Source: an uncultured Rubripirellula sp.
Lineage (GTDB): Bacteria > Planctomycetota > Planctomycetia > Pirellulales > Pirellulaceae
Reading direction: 5' to 3'
Length of the DNA: 64,000 bases
Assembly (NCBI GenBank): GCA_938075415.1
Contig: CALJHC010000001.1
Location: forward strand, 1-64,000
The position numbers were made by a program, and so were the translations under genes. The stretch's first letter is position 1. Each line of letters begins with the position of its first letter. Positions 35,737 to 45,822 of this stretch are shown piece after piece. Under the pieces are notes generated by a model, which worked only from the letters and a program-made list of their open reading frames with translations, had not been told where the DNA came from and searched no databases.

Positions 35737-37752
35737 TTATGGTTGAACCTGCCACTGCTCATCAAAAAATCCGTCTGCGATAACTGCCCCAGCAAAAATC
35801 CCATCTTCCGGCGCAGCAACGTCAATGATGGCCCAATCCGGCAGCATCGGAATCTGCCTTGAATTACTCACGTTTGAAAATTCTCGGAAGGTCATGCCAC
35901 TGTTGACAACAATGTACTTGTCGGGGTTTCGAGGGTTCGGGTAACACATGACAAGAGCGTGTTGACTGGGATCGTACTGGTCCTCACCTACCGTTATTTT
36001 TTGGCTATCCCAGTTAATCGGAATACCGCCACGAACACTTCCTAGATATGCATTACTGGAGAAATCCCCAAAGCAGATTAGGTGATGATTCGCAATTTGC
36101 TCTTGGGTCAATTCTGAGTCCTTGACGGTACGAATCTCTCCCCGCATCAGCGTACGCCATCGATGTTTCGCATATTCCAACTCACGATCAATCCATCGTT
36201 GGACCTCACCATGTGCTGCGGGTCGACCAGGGATCACAAAGAGAAAACGATCGCAAAACGCATCATCAATTGGACCTTGAAGACCTGGACGCTTTCGCAG
36301 GACTGAGTCAACCGCCTCCACCTGTTTCCACGATTCTTCGCGGTGAAAGGCAACTTGCATACCGGGCGCCCGGTCCCAGTCCTGAACCACTAACTTTTCT
36401 CCGTTGATGGTGACAGTGACATTGGTTGCGTTAACTGGCCAGCCGGATTCTCGAAAGTCCAATTTAAATCGGTTTATTCCCGATGCTTTCACCCGGATAC
36501 TTTGGCCACTTGTAATTTCAGCCTCAACAGTACCGGGAGACCAATGTTCCTCGAGCCCTGTAATTTCGAGCCAATCTGCCTGCGAATAACGCAGGGTATA
36601 CGTTGTGAAATGAATGCTTTTTCTGGGTGTGGAGCCATTCAAGTCTGACCAGTCACTGAGTTTTTCTTCAATCAATTTTGCACTCGATGGATCAATTCGA
36701 TGTCCCATATCGGCACCCACGACATAATCCAATTCAAAACCCAGTGCATTGGCTGTCTCAATCACTCGATCCGCCGCTTGTCTCTGTTTGTCAACTTCAC
36801 CACTGTAAGCAACCGTTGGCAGGTTCCGAAGGTTATTAACCCACGGCAACACGTCATACCAATTGAGTAATTTTTTGCGAGTTTCGGTCAATGGGTATGG
36901 GGTGGCAGTCGTCCATCCTTGATACACAAGCGTGTCGACAAACCCGGCACCAGGATTAGCCGCAAACCATTTGGCAGGTTGATGAACGGCAAGGTGCCAA
37001 CATCCTGCTCCCCCCATCGAAAAGCCGCGGATCGAAATACGATTTGAGTCAATCGGCAGTAACTTGTTGACGTGTGTAATTGCTTCTGAGACATCTGTCT
37101 CCCCAGCAAACTTAAAGGCGTTGCAATGTCTGCCAAAGGGATGGAGGACAACTGTTTGTTCGGGAGCATACTGACCAAGCTTATTGAGTCGCTCGGTCAA
37201 GAATGCAACTTCTGTTTTGGTATCGCCGCGACCATGCAACCAGACATCCATGCGTGTCGGAACTTTCGGAGAAACCAAAAATGTGCTGGGAACGACCAAC
37301 CCGTAGGGCTGAACCGAATCGTCGATGCGAGAACGAAAACCTCCGACTAACAGATTGGTTTGCCCTGCCTGCTGTGCCTGATAGGCAATGAGCTCGATTC
37401 CACGTTTACCCATGGCAACGGCCTCTAAACGGTCCTCCGCCATCTTCAGTAGAGATTGAGCATCACTTACTTCTCGCTCTTTGTAGAATCCGTTGAGCGA
37501 TATCGCGAGATCCACCGCCCGTGTGAAAATGACGACATCTGGCAACCATTGTTTTGAATCTGATGAGACCTTCGATAGTAACTGAATTCGTGTTTGAATT
37601 TCTCGGAGTCGTTTTTGTAGCGATTCCTCCACTGCTTCATCAATCTGAATCCCTTTTGGAGGTAATAATTTGTAGTCTTGCGAGATGCCAAAATTCGGAA
37701 TGGCGACTTGCAAGCAACCAAAAAACAGCAGTGTGAGATGGATCCGTTTCAA
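35737..37752 (-). CDS. Secreted alpha/beta hydrolase, prolyl oligopeptidase/esterase-like
   Basis: A 671-residue exported hydrolase. The signal peptide begins KRIHLTLLFFGCLQVAIP. The fold core starts near residue 160 with YGLVVPSTFLV and RMDVWLHGRGD. The nucleophile elbow is GFSMGGAGCWHLA, and the catalytic histidine is probably in ADMGHRID. A C-terminal beta region of about 250 residues follows. I chose a TTG start at 37752 because AAGGAG lies nine bases before it and the signal peptide begins there, whereas the ATG at 37824 has no ribosome site. Peptidase or esterase specificity is undetermined. Confidence 0.85.
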   Translation of the reverse strand: MKRIHLTLLFFGCLQVAIPNFGISQDYKLLPPKGIQIDEAVEESLQKRLREIQTRIQLLSKVSSDSKQWLPDVVIFTRAVDLAISLNGFYKEREVSDAQSLLKMAEDRLEAVAMGKRGIELIAYQAQQAGQTNLLVGGFRSRIDDSVQPYGLVVPSTFLVSPKVPTRMDVWLHGRGDTKTEVAFLTERLNKLGQYAPEQTVVLHPFGRHCNAFKFAGETDVSEAITHVNKLLPIDSNRISIRGFSMGGAGCWHLAVHQPAKWFAANPGAGFVDTLVYQGWTTATPYPLTETRKKLLNWYDVLPWVNNLRNLPTVAYSGEVDKQRQAADRVIETANALGFELDYVVGADMGHRIDPSSAKLIEEKLSDWSDLNGSTPRKSIHFTTYTLRYSQADWLEITGLEEHWSPGTVEAEITSGQSIRVKASGINRFKLDFRESGWPVNATNVTVTINGEKLVVQDWDRAPGMQVAFHREESWKQVEAVDSVLRKRPGLQGPIDDAFCDRFLFVIPGRPAAHGEVQRWIDRELEYAKHRWRTLMRGEIRTVKDSELTQEQIANHHLICFGDFSSNAYLGSVRGGIPINWDSQKITVGEDQYDPSQHALVMCYPNPRNPDKYIVVNSGMTFREFSNVSNSRQIPMLPDWAIIDVAAPEDGIFAGAVIADGFFDEQWQVQP

Positions 37753-38712
37753 CTTTCGTAACTCCTTGTGTGTCGAGGATCGCCTTATCATACGCTTCCG
37801 CAACAAGGTTGATGAGCTTGACATCGAAAAAGCACCAATGAAATCCCGCCATTAGTGATGCCAAAACTGCTAACCATTAATTACATCACCTAGAAGATTT
37901 GATCCCCGTCACAAAAAATCTGAGCAAGCAATATCCAAGGTTGCGGGCTAAATGACTTGAAACCACCGCGATGGAATTTCCAATTTCGACATCGCAATAA
38001 ATCACTCTACGGAGTAATTGAAATGGTGAGATCTGATGGTCATTGATCGCGAATCACGCGATTAATTCTCGCAAGTCCTGCCAGAAGACGCCACGTTCAC
38101 AGAAGCCGAAAGCGTTAAGAGTGCAACACCCTGATTCTTTTGTCGGCTCACTCTGAGGTGTGCGCGGTGGATAACAATTGCATTGCGATTATCAGGACAC
38201 AAGCATCAGGAAAAGGTAGATAAACCTTCCTGATTCAGATTGATTCTGTTTTCCCCTGTGCTGGCTAACGGAAACAATTCCTCTTGAGTCCATGCTGTCA
38301 CAGTCTGCCCGTAACAACCGCGTGCCGACCTGCTTGGATTGCCGAACAGCAGCACTGAACGATCTGAATCACATCCCTTGCATGGCCCAAGCCTCACAGT
38401 GGTTGCCTCGACATGTTAACAAGCCATCTAGTAAAAATCAGCTCTGTGCACACTCACCGTCTCGTATGAAGCAGTCACATTCTCGCCTTGTTCAGGTTGT
38501 GATCAACTCGATTTGAAGCGGGAAAAAATCCAGACCAAAGCGACACAATCACCCTGAATCTCTTCACCGACCAAAATGATTTCGCGTCAGCATGCTTGCT
38601 TTTAGGATTCATCAAACCAGCAATAGAACCAGCGCCGCCGGCAGGTCCAGAACCAAAGGAGGGCCGGCGGTCGGGGCACTGCTTGAACACGCTCGTGGTT
38701 ACCCACGAGGAA
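37753..38712. other. Gene-free spacer of about 960 bp
   Basis: No convincing coding frame. A perfect GC-rich inverted repeat (8-bp arms CCGCCGGC and GCCGGCGG, 20-bp loop) lies at 38635-38670, about 43 bp beyond the stop of the SseB-like gene; there is no T-run, so it may be a terminator-like or structural element. The rest shows nothing I can name. Confidence 0.45.
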
Positions 38713-39096
38713 TCAACCCTCGGATGCTTTGATTTCTTCGATCAATTTTGGCTCAAGAATGACCGCGTTGTCAGTCTCCGGATCAAGTAGGACAGCGAAG
38801 TCCACCGGCAGAAACTCAAGCAGTGCTGGCCCTGCAACCAGAATGCCTTCAACTTCCTCGTCGTCGCCAAACAGATCAGAACTTGACTCCACAAAACCCT
38901 CTGCAATTTCTTCGCTCGAAAAGACGACAAGCGCTTCCATTTCCTCGATTTGTGCAGTGAAGGCACCCTCTGGCTCATCGCCATCCTCCGAAGCCGTGCT
39001 CAAGACAATGAATTCGTGCGATTCGATGAGGCTTTTTAATTTCTTGGCTTCGCGTTCGGCAACCGCTTCTTGGATTGAATCAAGTAATGAGCTCAT
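38713..39096 (-). CDS. SseB N-terminal-domain-like protein
   Basis: A 127-residue acidic cytosolic protein. The core pattern resembles the SseB N-terminal domain: LIESHEFIVLSTASED, then ALVVFSSEEIAEGFVESS, a GPALLEFLPVDFAVLLDPETDNAVIL segment and LEPKLIEEI. The family role is unclear; related domains occur in proteins linked to type III or VII secretion and to enhanced serine sensitivity. I chose the ATG at 39096, though a GTG two codons earlier is possible. It is isolated between two long spacers. Confidence 0.6.
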   Translation of the reverse strand: MSSLLDSIQEAVAEREAKKLKSLIESHEFIVLSTASEDGDEPEGAFTAQIEEMEALVVFSSEEIAEGFVESSSDLFGDDEEVEGILVAGPALLEFLPVDFAVLLDPETDNAVILEPKLIEEIKASEG

Positions 39097-39581
39097 GTTC
39101 ACCTAACTAAGAAATTAGAAAATTGAAGATTCGTTTTGATTGTTCAATCGAAGGTGCTGCTGTTGTGTCGGCTCTTTCGGATTGATTCGAAACATAAAGT
39201 ATAACGATTAGGGCGTAAGGTGTTTAGCTGGGCGTCAAACCATGCTGAAATACCTTGCAGCCCTGCCTGATAGCAGAACGCTGCATGACCCCCATTCCGA
39301 ATCATATTCGTCTTGAAAATACGACGATCAAGACGTTTCGAGACGCGATCGTCAGGCAACTTCTGCACCGACGTTGGTTTGGAAGCAAAGACCAACCAAT
39401 CCGTTTCACTGGTCGGCAATGGCTAACCGTGTCAGGAATAACATGACATTACACGCCATCATGAAACGATGGTTAAGGACAGAGAAACCGACGGATGCCC
39501 GACGAGATCGTATCAATTCGGCTGCGAATTCATCTGCCAGACCCCGGGGGCTGTTGCTGCCTTGGCATCACCTTTGATCAC
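39097..39581. other. Gene-free spacer of about 480 bp
   Basis: Both flanking genes are on the minus strand. Short ORFs look non-coding. It should contain the SseB-like gene promoter. No repeats or RNA genes seen. Confidence 0.45.
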
Positions 39582-41678
39582 TCACGCGGCAAGCGGTTTC
39601 TTGACATCGCTTTCTGTATTTTTCTGTCGCGATTGATCGGCATTAGTGGCCTGCTCGACTTCAAGATTAAGGACCATCGAATCGGTGCTGCCTTGAGCTG
39701 AATCGTTAACCTGAACTGATTCATTTACCTGTGATGTTGCTGACATTCCGACTGGCGAGTTAGTTTTGGATCTACCCAGCCACCTTGTTGACGCGGTAAC
39801 GCAGTCAAGCATTTCAATCACATAATCACATAACCTGATCATCGCGATTTCTGTACGACTATTCGCGCCACCATAAATCGGAATCTTGCAGCCAATCCTA
39901 GACGCCAAGTCACGCAACATGAAAATTGAGATTGACGGATTTGTTGCGAACATCTGAATCGGAAATGCTGCTACACCGACGAAGGGCAAGAAGCCAATCA
40001 AGATCGCTTCGCGATGAGCAATTCTCTCTCGTCTGCCAATCCATGCATTGGTCAGGGTGGCCAACGTTCTTAAAAGCGGAGCTGCTAGCAGCGGTAAGAG
40101 GAGCAGTGGATTGCGCGTCTCATAAAAGGCAATCACTCCGGCAATTTTCAACGGAGTCATCATTGGAGAAATAAGTTTTAAAGCGAGATGAGATCCAAAA
40201 CCTCGCAAATAATTTCGAATCTGATCAGTTGAGAGTTCCTGACGTAATTGATTCGCATGAGATGGTGAGATCCTTTGACTCACTTCCCACCGCTGGATTG
40301 TCGAGTTGATAGTCTGCCTTCCCAGTTCCGTCTGGGCATGACGACTTGTCATCAACTCAAATACTTTTCTCAACTTTTCCCAGCGATAATCACTGTCCGT
40401 GATCAATCGATGTGGGATACGTGGCATCGTCAAGCTGAGGACTTGGTGGAACAGAAATCCTAAGCGTGATGGCGAAGCCTGTGAATTTAGTCTGCCATTG
40501 GCAATCCAGTTAATCCTGCGGCGGCTCATACCCCATCGCATCGCCAGGGAACGATAGTGGCGATCGGTGGTGATCGCCCTGATGTAACGACGGTAACGTT
40601 GATTTCCTAGAAACTTGGAACCGCTAGGACCCATAACCGGAATCAGTCCTGTCGCCCAGATACCGAGGATCTTTTTCGAATGACTCCGCATTCGAGACGC
40701 AGTTTCTTCATCAATGACCTTGCTTTGATGCCAACGACGAATGCATTCCGCCCGGTACTGCTTTCGTCGCTCACTCCCAATCCAATGCCAAGGTTTTCGA
40801 AAAATGGCAATCTCGGTCTGCTTCCATCGCTTGGTGTGCCACACTAACTGAGCAAGGTCAGCTGAGAGTTGATCGAAAGCTTGTTCGCCAAGTTGACGAC
40901 GAAGTAAAGCGTGGTTGGATTCGAACCATTGATGCAAGCGACTCTCGTCGAGTTCATCGAACGGTGGCAGTTGAAGCTTTGCAAGACCGAGCTTCAAGTA
41001 TTTTGGCACTAGAATCGCGGGAATTCCCGATTCGAGATCAATGATGGTGTAGTGAGAACCAACTCGAAGTAAGTTGGCAGTTGCGACAATCGCTTGCGGT
41101 GCAACCTGCCAACCTGACCCAGTGAGTCCACATTGAATGAGTTGACGTTCGAGATCTCGCATGGTGGAGACAATTTCGGAGATCTCAGTAACTTGCTGAC
41201 TAGCTTGGCTTTTGCCGATGCGTCGCAAACCACGAAAGAATCTTCGAATTCGGCTGGCATCGGGAGGCCCTGGATGAATTCCTCTGCCTTGAATCCATTC
41301 CGCGGCCAACACCCAGGACATGGATTTTTCGTCGTACCGGACATAGAGCGGCTTTGCCACACGAGTGCTTGATCCGGTGGCAAGGAGGATGGAGGCGACA
41401 ACGCGCCGGCGAAAGAAACTTGCAAGAATCGCGTCACGATTAGAGCGATATGCAAAGGGTGCTTGATAGCAGATGCGGTAAATCAGACTGGTTAGCAGTC
41501 CGGCGCTAAAATGCTTCTCGATGCATTGCGTTTTCTCCCCCGATTCAAAAGTTGCTTCGACCAGTACAGCTTTCGCAGCACGTCCATTTCCAATAACGCG
41601 AATCGGTTGAACGGTTTTCGGTCCCGCCACCGATGTTCGCTGATACTGGTCAGGGTAAGGTGCTGAATCGTTGGTCAT
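39582..41678 (-). CDS. Membrane protein with a kinase-like N-terminal part
   Basis: A 698-residue protein without a family I can name. The first 230 residues have a pattern like lipopolysaccharide or aminoglycoside kinases: a possible beta-3 lysine in QCIEKHF, a hinge-like AAEWIQGRG, and NLLRVGSHYTIIDLESG near residue 225, which resembles the catalytic-loop/DFG region. The middle is basic and helical. Hydrophobic segments lie around residues 520-600 (LLLLPLLAAPLL, AILIGFLPFVGVAAFPI). The last 60 residues are polar. Planctomycete-specific by impression. Kinase activity is inference only. Confidence 0.65.
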   Translation of the reverse strand: MTNDSAPYPDQYQRTSVAGPKTVQPIRVIGNGRAAKAVLVEATFESGEKTQCIEKHFSAGLLTSLIYRICYQAPFAYRSNRDAILASFFRRRVVASILLATGSSTRVAKPLYVRYDEKSMSWVLAAEWIQGRGIHPGPPDASRIRRFFRGLRRIGKSQASQQVTEISEIVSTMRDLERQLIQCGLTGSGWQVAPQAIVATANLLRVGSHYTIIDLESGIPAILVPKYLKLGLAKLQLPPFDELDESRLHQWFESNHALLRRQLGEQAFDQLSADLAQLVWHTKRWKQTEIAIFRKPWHWIGSERRKQYRAECIRRWHQSKVIDEETASRMRSHSKKILGIWATGLIPVMGPSGSKFLGNQRYRRYIRAITTDRHYRSLAMRWGMSRRRINWIANGRLNSQASPSRLGFLFHQVLSLTMPRIPHRLITDSDYRWEKLRKVFELMTSRHAQTELGRQTINSTIQRWEVSQRISPSHANQLRQELSTDQIRNYLRGFGSHLALKLISPMMTPLKIAGVIAFYETRNPLLLLPLLAAPLLRTLATLTNAWIGRRERIAHREAILIGFLPFVGVAAFPIQMFATNPSISIFMLRDLASRIGCKIPIYGGANSRTEIAMIRLCDYVIEMLDCVTASTRWLGRSKTNSPVGMSATSQVNESVQVNDSAQGSTDSMVLNLEVEQATNADQSRQKNTESDVKKPLAA

Positions 41679-41855
41679 GGTCGAATGATCGGAGCCAAAA
41701 GCCCTTGGTGAGGTCTGCTTTCGGAAACTTCCGAGATGTTTAGCGTCTCAGAAACAAAAAATGCACTCTATCTATCCCCGTTCTGACCAACAAGACGAAT
41801 TTCGCCTCATCCTTCGCTCCGGGGGAGGAAGTGGGTACATTTTTAATTTGGGAAC

Positions 41856-44081
41856 GTGTCTTTTAACGAGACACCGCCGAAACAAGGGCACAAGCACTCC
41901 ATTCAAGCGAGATACCAACGCGTGACGGATTCAGATTCCATCAAGCCAGCGACGCAAATGCAGTACTTGCCAGGGGTGGGTCCTTCTCGGGCCCTCTCCA
42001 TGGAAAAACTGGGAATTCAGACCGCACAGCAGCTTTTGTTCTTCTTCCCTCGTGATTACGAATTCCCAGCCCCCCCATTGCCCATCGAACAGATTCAAGA
42101 TGGAGAAGCCTGTTCGCTGATTGGCCAAGTCTCTGATGTGGAGTTGATCTCTCGCACACCCGGCAAGTCCATCGTTAATGCGATCGTGGTCAATGAAACG
42201 GGGGCTGTGAAACTGCTGTTTTTCAACCAGCCCTTCCGCGCGGATCAATTGATTTTGGATCAACGCGTTCTCGTGTCAGGTGTTCCGAAGATGAATGGGT
42301 TGAAAGTTGAATTCACTCATCCCAAAGTGGTTCTCATTAATGACGACGAGGAACTACCAAAACCAGAAATACTGCCGATCTATTCGCTAACTGACGGTAT
42401 CAAACAAGCTGAACTAAGACGCATCGCAAGGCTTGTGGTGAACGCATTGTCTGATTCACTGAAGGAAGTCTTACCGCTTCCATTACGGGAGAAAGCCGCG
42501 GCCATTTTGAATGAGCGTGAGACGGGGATCGGTGACATGTTGGCACCCATTGAGACCGCCATTCGAAACCTTCACTTTCCCTCTGATCAACAAGCACTTT
42601 TTCAAGCTCGAACCCGATTAATTTTCCAAGAATGCCTCGTCTTGCAACTGGCTCTTGCCATTCGCCAGCGACGCCTCTCCGTTGAGTTGAAATCTCCGGT
42701 GCTGGAGTCATCGGCGATGATTGATGCACGAATCAAGAATCGATTCCCCTTTAGTTTGACAAACGACCAAGAACGCGTGATCAGAGAAATCCGCGATGAT
42801 CTCTCACGCCCTTTCCCCATGAACCGTTTGCTGCAAGGTGACGTGGGAAGTGGCAAAACAGTGGTGGCGATTTACGCCATGATGCTAGCGGTGGCGAATC
42901 AACGCCAAGCGGTGCTGATGGCGCCAACGGAAGTCTTGGCCCGACAGCATTACAACATGTTGAGAAAGATGCTCAAGGACAGTCGGGTCAACCTTGGTTT
43001 GTTATGCGGTTCGCTCGCCACTGCAGAGCGTCGCCGCGTCTTGGATGCAACCAAGTCCGGCGAGATTGAAATACTCATTGGTACTCAGGCGTTGCTTCAT
43101 GCTGGTGTAAAGTTCAAATGCCTGGGTGTTGCCGTCGTTGACGAACAGCACAAATTTGGAGTTGCTCAACGTGAACTGCTGCGCAGCGGTGGTGAAGACC
43201 CACATTATCTGGTGATGTCCGCGACTCCCATTCCAAGATCAGTGGCAATGACACTGTTCGGAGATGTTGAACTCAGCACGCTTCGAGAAACACCACCGGG
43301 TCGAGGTAAAGTTCATACCTATCTCTCCCACCAGGGCTGGAAGGATCGCTGGTGGATATTTGCAAGGCAAAAACTGGACGAAGGACGTCAGGTTTATGTC
43401 GTTGCGCCGATGATCAAGGCGAACCGCTCAGAGAGTTCCAAAGAGGGCGAGACAACCGACGATCGGGAAGACACGTCGTCTGTGGAGACAGTTTTCGAGG
43501 ATTTATGCAATGGACCTTTATCCGATTATCGAGTCGGGCTATTGCATGGGCGCATGAACCAAGACCGCAAGCAACGTGTGATGGAGGATTTTAATGAAGG
43601 GAAGATACAAGTCTTGGTATCCACCACCGTCATTGAAGTTGGAATTGATGTTAGCAACGCAACCGTGATGACAATCTTGGGCGCTCAGCAGTTTGGACTT
43701 GCCCAATTGCACCAATTACGTGGTCGAGTATCCAGAGGTGTCCATGAGGGTCACGTTTGCATCTTCACCGATGGTGAAGATGCACCTGAGGAAAATGAGC
43801 GATTGAAAATTTTCTCTGAGACCTCCGATGGATTTGACCTTGCCGAAGCGGACTTTCAGATGCGAGGGCCGGGTGATTTTTTCGGTAAAAGCCAAAGTGG
43901 CTTACCTCCGCTCAGAATCGCTGATTTACAACGTGACTTTGAAATAATGAAGGCGGCTCGGGTGCTGGCAAAACAATGCATTCGTGATGGATCGCTGATC
44001 GAATCCGATGCCTGGAACGAGTTGCGTGGCCAAGTGATGCGACGCTATGGAAAACGCTTGGATCTGGGTGATCTCGCATGA
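41856..44081 (+). CDS. recG: ATP-dependent DNA helicase RecG
   Basis: A 741-residue RecG that remodels stalled replication forks. The wedge domain begins with LPGVGPSRALSMEKLGI and has FFFPRDYEFP. The OB-fold segment contains SLIGQVSDVE. Helicase motifs are LLQGDVGSGKTVVA (I), MAPTEVLARQH (Ia), VVDEQHKFG (II), VMSATPIPRS (III), VVAPMI (IV), LLHGRM (IVa), VSTTVIEVGIDVSNA (V) and QLHQLRGRVSRG (VI). The C-terminal DGFDLAEADFQMRGPGDFFGKSQSG is a RecG hallmark. The start at 41856 is GTG and uncertain, since the domain begins about 35 codons later. Confidence 0.95.
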   Translation: MSFNETPPKQGHKHSIQARYQRVTDSDSIKPATQMQYLPGVGPSRALSMEKLGIQTAQQLLFFFPRDYEFPAPPLPIEQIQDGEACSLIGQVSDVELISRTPGKSIVNAIVVNETGAVKLLFFNQPFRADQLILDQRVLVSGVPKMNGLKVEFTHPKVVLINDDEELPKPEILPIYSLTDGIKQAELRRIARLVVNALSDSLKEVLPLPLREKAAAILNERETGIGDMLAPIETAIRNLHFPSDQQALFQARTRLIFQECLVLQLALAIRQRRLSVELKSPVLESSAMIDARIKNRFPFSLTNDQERVIREIRDDLSRPFPMNRLLQGDVGSGKTVVAIYAMMLAVANQRQAVLMAPTEVLARQHYNMLRKMLKDSRVNLGLLCGSLATAERRRVLDATKSGEIEILIGTQALLHAGVKFKCLGVAVVDEQHKFGVAQRELLRSGGEDPHYLVMSATPIPRSVAMTLFGDVELSTLRETPPGRGKVHTYLSHQGWKDRWWIFARQKLDEGRQVYVVAPMIKANRSESSKEGETTDDREDTSSVETVFEDLCNGPLSDYRVGLLHGRMNQDRKQRVMEDFNEGKIQVLVSTTVIEVGIDVSNATVMTILGAQQFGLAQLHQLRGRVSRGVHEGHVCIFTDGEDAPEENERLKIFSETSDGFDLAEADFQMRGPGDFFGKSQSGLPPLRIADLQRDFEIMKAARVLAKQCIRDGSLIESDAWNELRGQVMRRYGKRLDLGDLA

Positions 44082-44183
44082 GATCACCAACTTGGGGCAA
44101 GACGAATCCAGCCTGCTCACTGACCTCAGCGTGATCCAGTCATGATGCGGTGGTTCAGGCTCGTGAGAGCTAACACACGAATT

Positions 44184-44867
44184 TCAGTTCAATCGTTGCA
44201 GGCTGCCATCAAGCAGTTCCTGCCGTTGCTGCATCGCATCAGCTAATGATTGACTGTGCGTCACCGCGATCAAGATCGCTCCATGCTTTTCCGGTAGTTC
44301 TTGCAGAACCGCTGTGACCTGATCTGCTGTCTTGCGATCAAGATTTCCGGTCGGTTCATCCGCGAGGATCAGTGAGGGGTTCATGAGTAGTGCACGCGCA
44401 ATGGCAACACGTTCTCGTTCACCACCAGACAATTGCCCGGGAAGATGGGTCAGTCTCGACGTTAAATTAACGGATTCCAGCAGCTCCTTTGCTCTGTCAA
44501 AAAATTCATGATTGGGTTTACCGAAGGCCAGCGTTGGCACCAGCACATTTTCCAGAACCGTGAGGTGCGGCAGCAGGTGATGGTCCTGAAAGATAAAACC
44601 GATGTGCTGGTTACGGAACTTTGAAAGCTCGCGTTCATTGAAATCAAAAGGGTTCAAATCATCAATGATGACCTGACCTCCATCCGGTCGATCCAAGGTT
44701 CCGAGAATTTGGAGAAGCGTGCTCTTACCCGTTCCACTTGGACCGACAATGGCAAGCGAGTCACCCGACTTCAGGTTCAAGGAGACGTCACGAAGAACGT
44801 TCAGTGGGGTATCTGCCGTGGTGAAAGATTTTTCCAGATGACTGACGACGAGAGTGCCGGTCTGCAT
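44184..44867 (-). CDS. ABC transporter ATP-binding protein, LolD/MacB type
   Basis: A 227-residue ATPase. Walker A is GPSGTGKST, the Q-loop is IGFIFQDHHLL, the signature is LSGGERERVAIARALL, Walker B is LILADEP followed by TGNLD, and the H-loop histidine is in VTHSQSLA. The sequence class matches LolD, MacB and FtsE-like ATPases, which pair with membrane permeases for lipoprotein or substrate extrusion. No permease gene is adjacent. Its start is 16 bp after the stop of the toroid gene on the same strand, so it is likely operonic with the toroid and thioredoxin genes. Confidence 0.92.
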   Translation of the reverse strand: MQTGTLVVSHLEKSFTTADTPLNVLRDVSLNLKSGDSLAIVGPSGTGKSTLLQILGTLDRPDGGQVIIDDLNPFDFNERELSKFRNQHIGFIFQDHHLLPHLTVLENVLVPTLAFGKPNHEFFDRAKELLESVNLTSRLTHLPGQLSGGERERVAIARALLMNPSLILADEPTGNLDRKTADQVTAVLQELPEKHGAILIAVTHSQSLADAMQQRQELLDGSLQRLN

Positions 44868-44883
44868 AATAATGACTCTGAAG

Positions 44884-45822
44884 TTAGAGCTGACAGAGTG
44901 AAAGGGTTGAGATCCCGTAGAAGGAATATTCTACATCCGCAGTTTGGTCGAGCGCGAATCCGTAAAATCCACCCGCTGGGCTTTGCATCGACATCGCATA
45001 CTTGCGCACAGCGCTGACATCAATCGAATTCATTGCATCGAGATCAATCAGAGTCAGAAGTCCCGTAAAGGAACTAAGAAGATCAGCAAAAGGGATGCGA
45101 GTGTTCGCACTCAATCCACCTTCATCTGATTGCATCTCAGAAAGAAAATCAATGGTCGAAGTATGATCCTGCGGTTGAAGTTTTCCCAAAGCTTTCAAGG
45201 TACCAATTGCCGCAGCGGTCGGATTAACCCCGGCGCGCTTGGCGGCCCGGATTTCAAGGAAACCACCTTCGGGATGCATCTGTCGTTTGAGAAACGATTC
45301 AATTTGGTTGCTATTTGGTATCGGCAGGTCGATTAACTGGTAACACAAAACAGTCAAAAATGTTTGGTAGGTACTGCCAGCCCGACCTTCCGGTGTTTTG
45401 GCATATCCTCCATCATCGGTTCGCAAACTCTCGAGCAGATTCCCAACGTTTACACGCCATCCTTCACCGCTGCTGACCTCGTCATCAGGGATCACGACCT
45501 CACCGACTGCCATTTCGCAAATCGCCGCGGCAAAAATAAGCGAAATCATGTCGATGACCGATTCACGCTGACCAAGCCGTTGGCGCAGAAACTGCCCGGC
45601 ATTGGCAGCTAATTCTGAATCCAAATCACCCGCCACCCACAGTGCTCGCAACGCAAATGCGGTGTAGTAGGGATCGCATTCACCCTCTCGGCCGGCAAAC
45701 CCACCGTCACTCCTCTGCTGTTGCCGCAACCAGGCTGTGTGCAAAGTAACGTTGGAAGAATCCAGATTCGCAGCACCGAGCGCCAGTCGCAAAGTCAATT
45801 CTTGAAGGTAGGGGACACTCAC
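44884..45822 (-). CDS. Prenyltransferase beta/squalene-cyclase-like toroid protein
   Basis: A 312-residue alpha/alpha-toroid protein with repeated GGF-type motifs: SDGGFAGREGECDPYYTAFAL, DDGGYAKTPEGRAGSTYQT, PEGGFLEIRAAKRAG, DEGGLSAN and AGGFYGFALDQTADVEYSF. It resembles the beta subunit of protein prenyltransferases. In real prenyltransferases zinc is held by a D-x-C pair and a histidine near the end. Here the equivalent places read D-L-L and D-V-E-Y, so zinc binding is probably lost. It overlaps the thioredoxin gene by four bases (GTGA start) and precedes the ABC ATPase by 16 bp. Confidence 0.8.
   Translation of the reverse strand: MSVPYLQELTLRLALGAANLDSSNVTLHTAWLRQQQRSDGGFAGREGECDPYYTAFALRALWVAGDLDSELAANAGQFLRQRLGQRESVIDMISLIFAAAICEMAVGEVVIPDDEVSSGEGWRVNVGNLLESLRTDDGGYAKTPEGRAGSTYQTFLTVLCYQLIDLPIPNSNQIESFLKRQMHPEGGFLEIRAAKRAGVNPTAAAIGTLKALGKLQPQDHTSTIDFLSEMQSDEGGLSANTRIPFADLLSSFTGLLTLIDLDAMNSIDVSAVRKYAMSMQSPAGGFYGFALDQTADVEYSFYGISTLSLCQL

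Noticed and set aside
35538..35825. Minus-strand ORF of 95 codons
   Set aside because: Overlaps the end of the alpha/beta hydrolase gene in another frame and is rich in Arg, Ser and Cys, typical of antisense or spacer translation.
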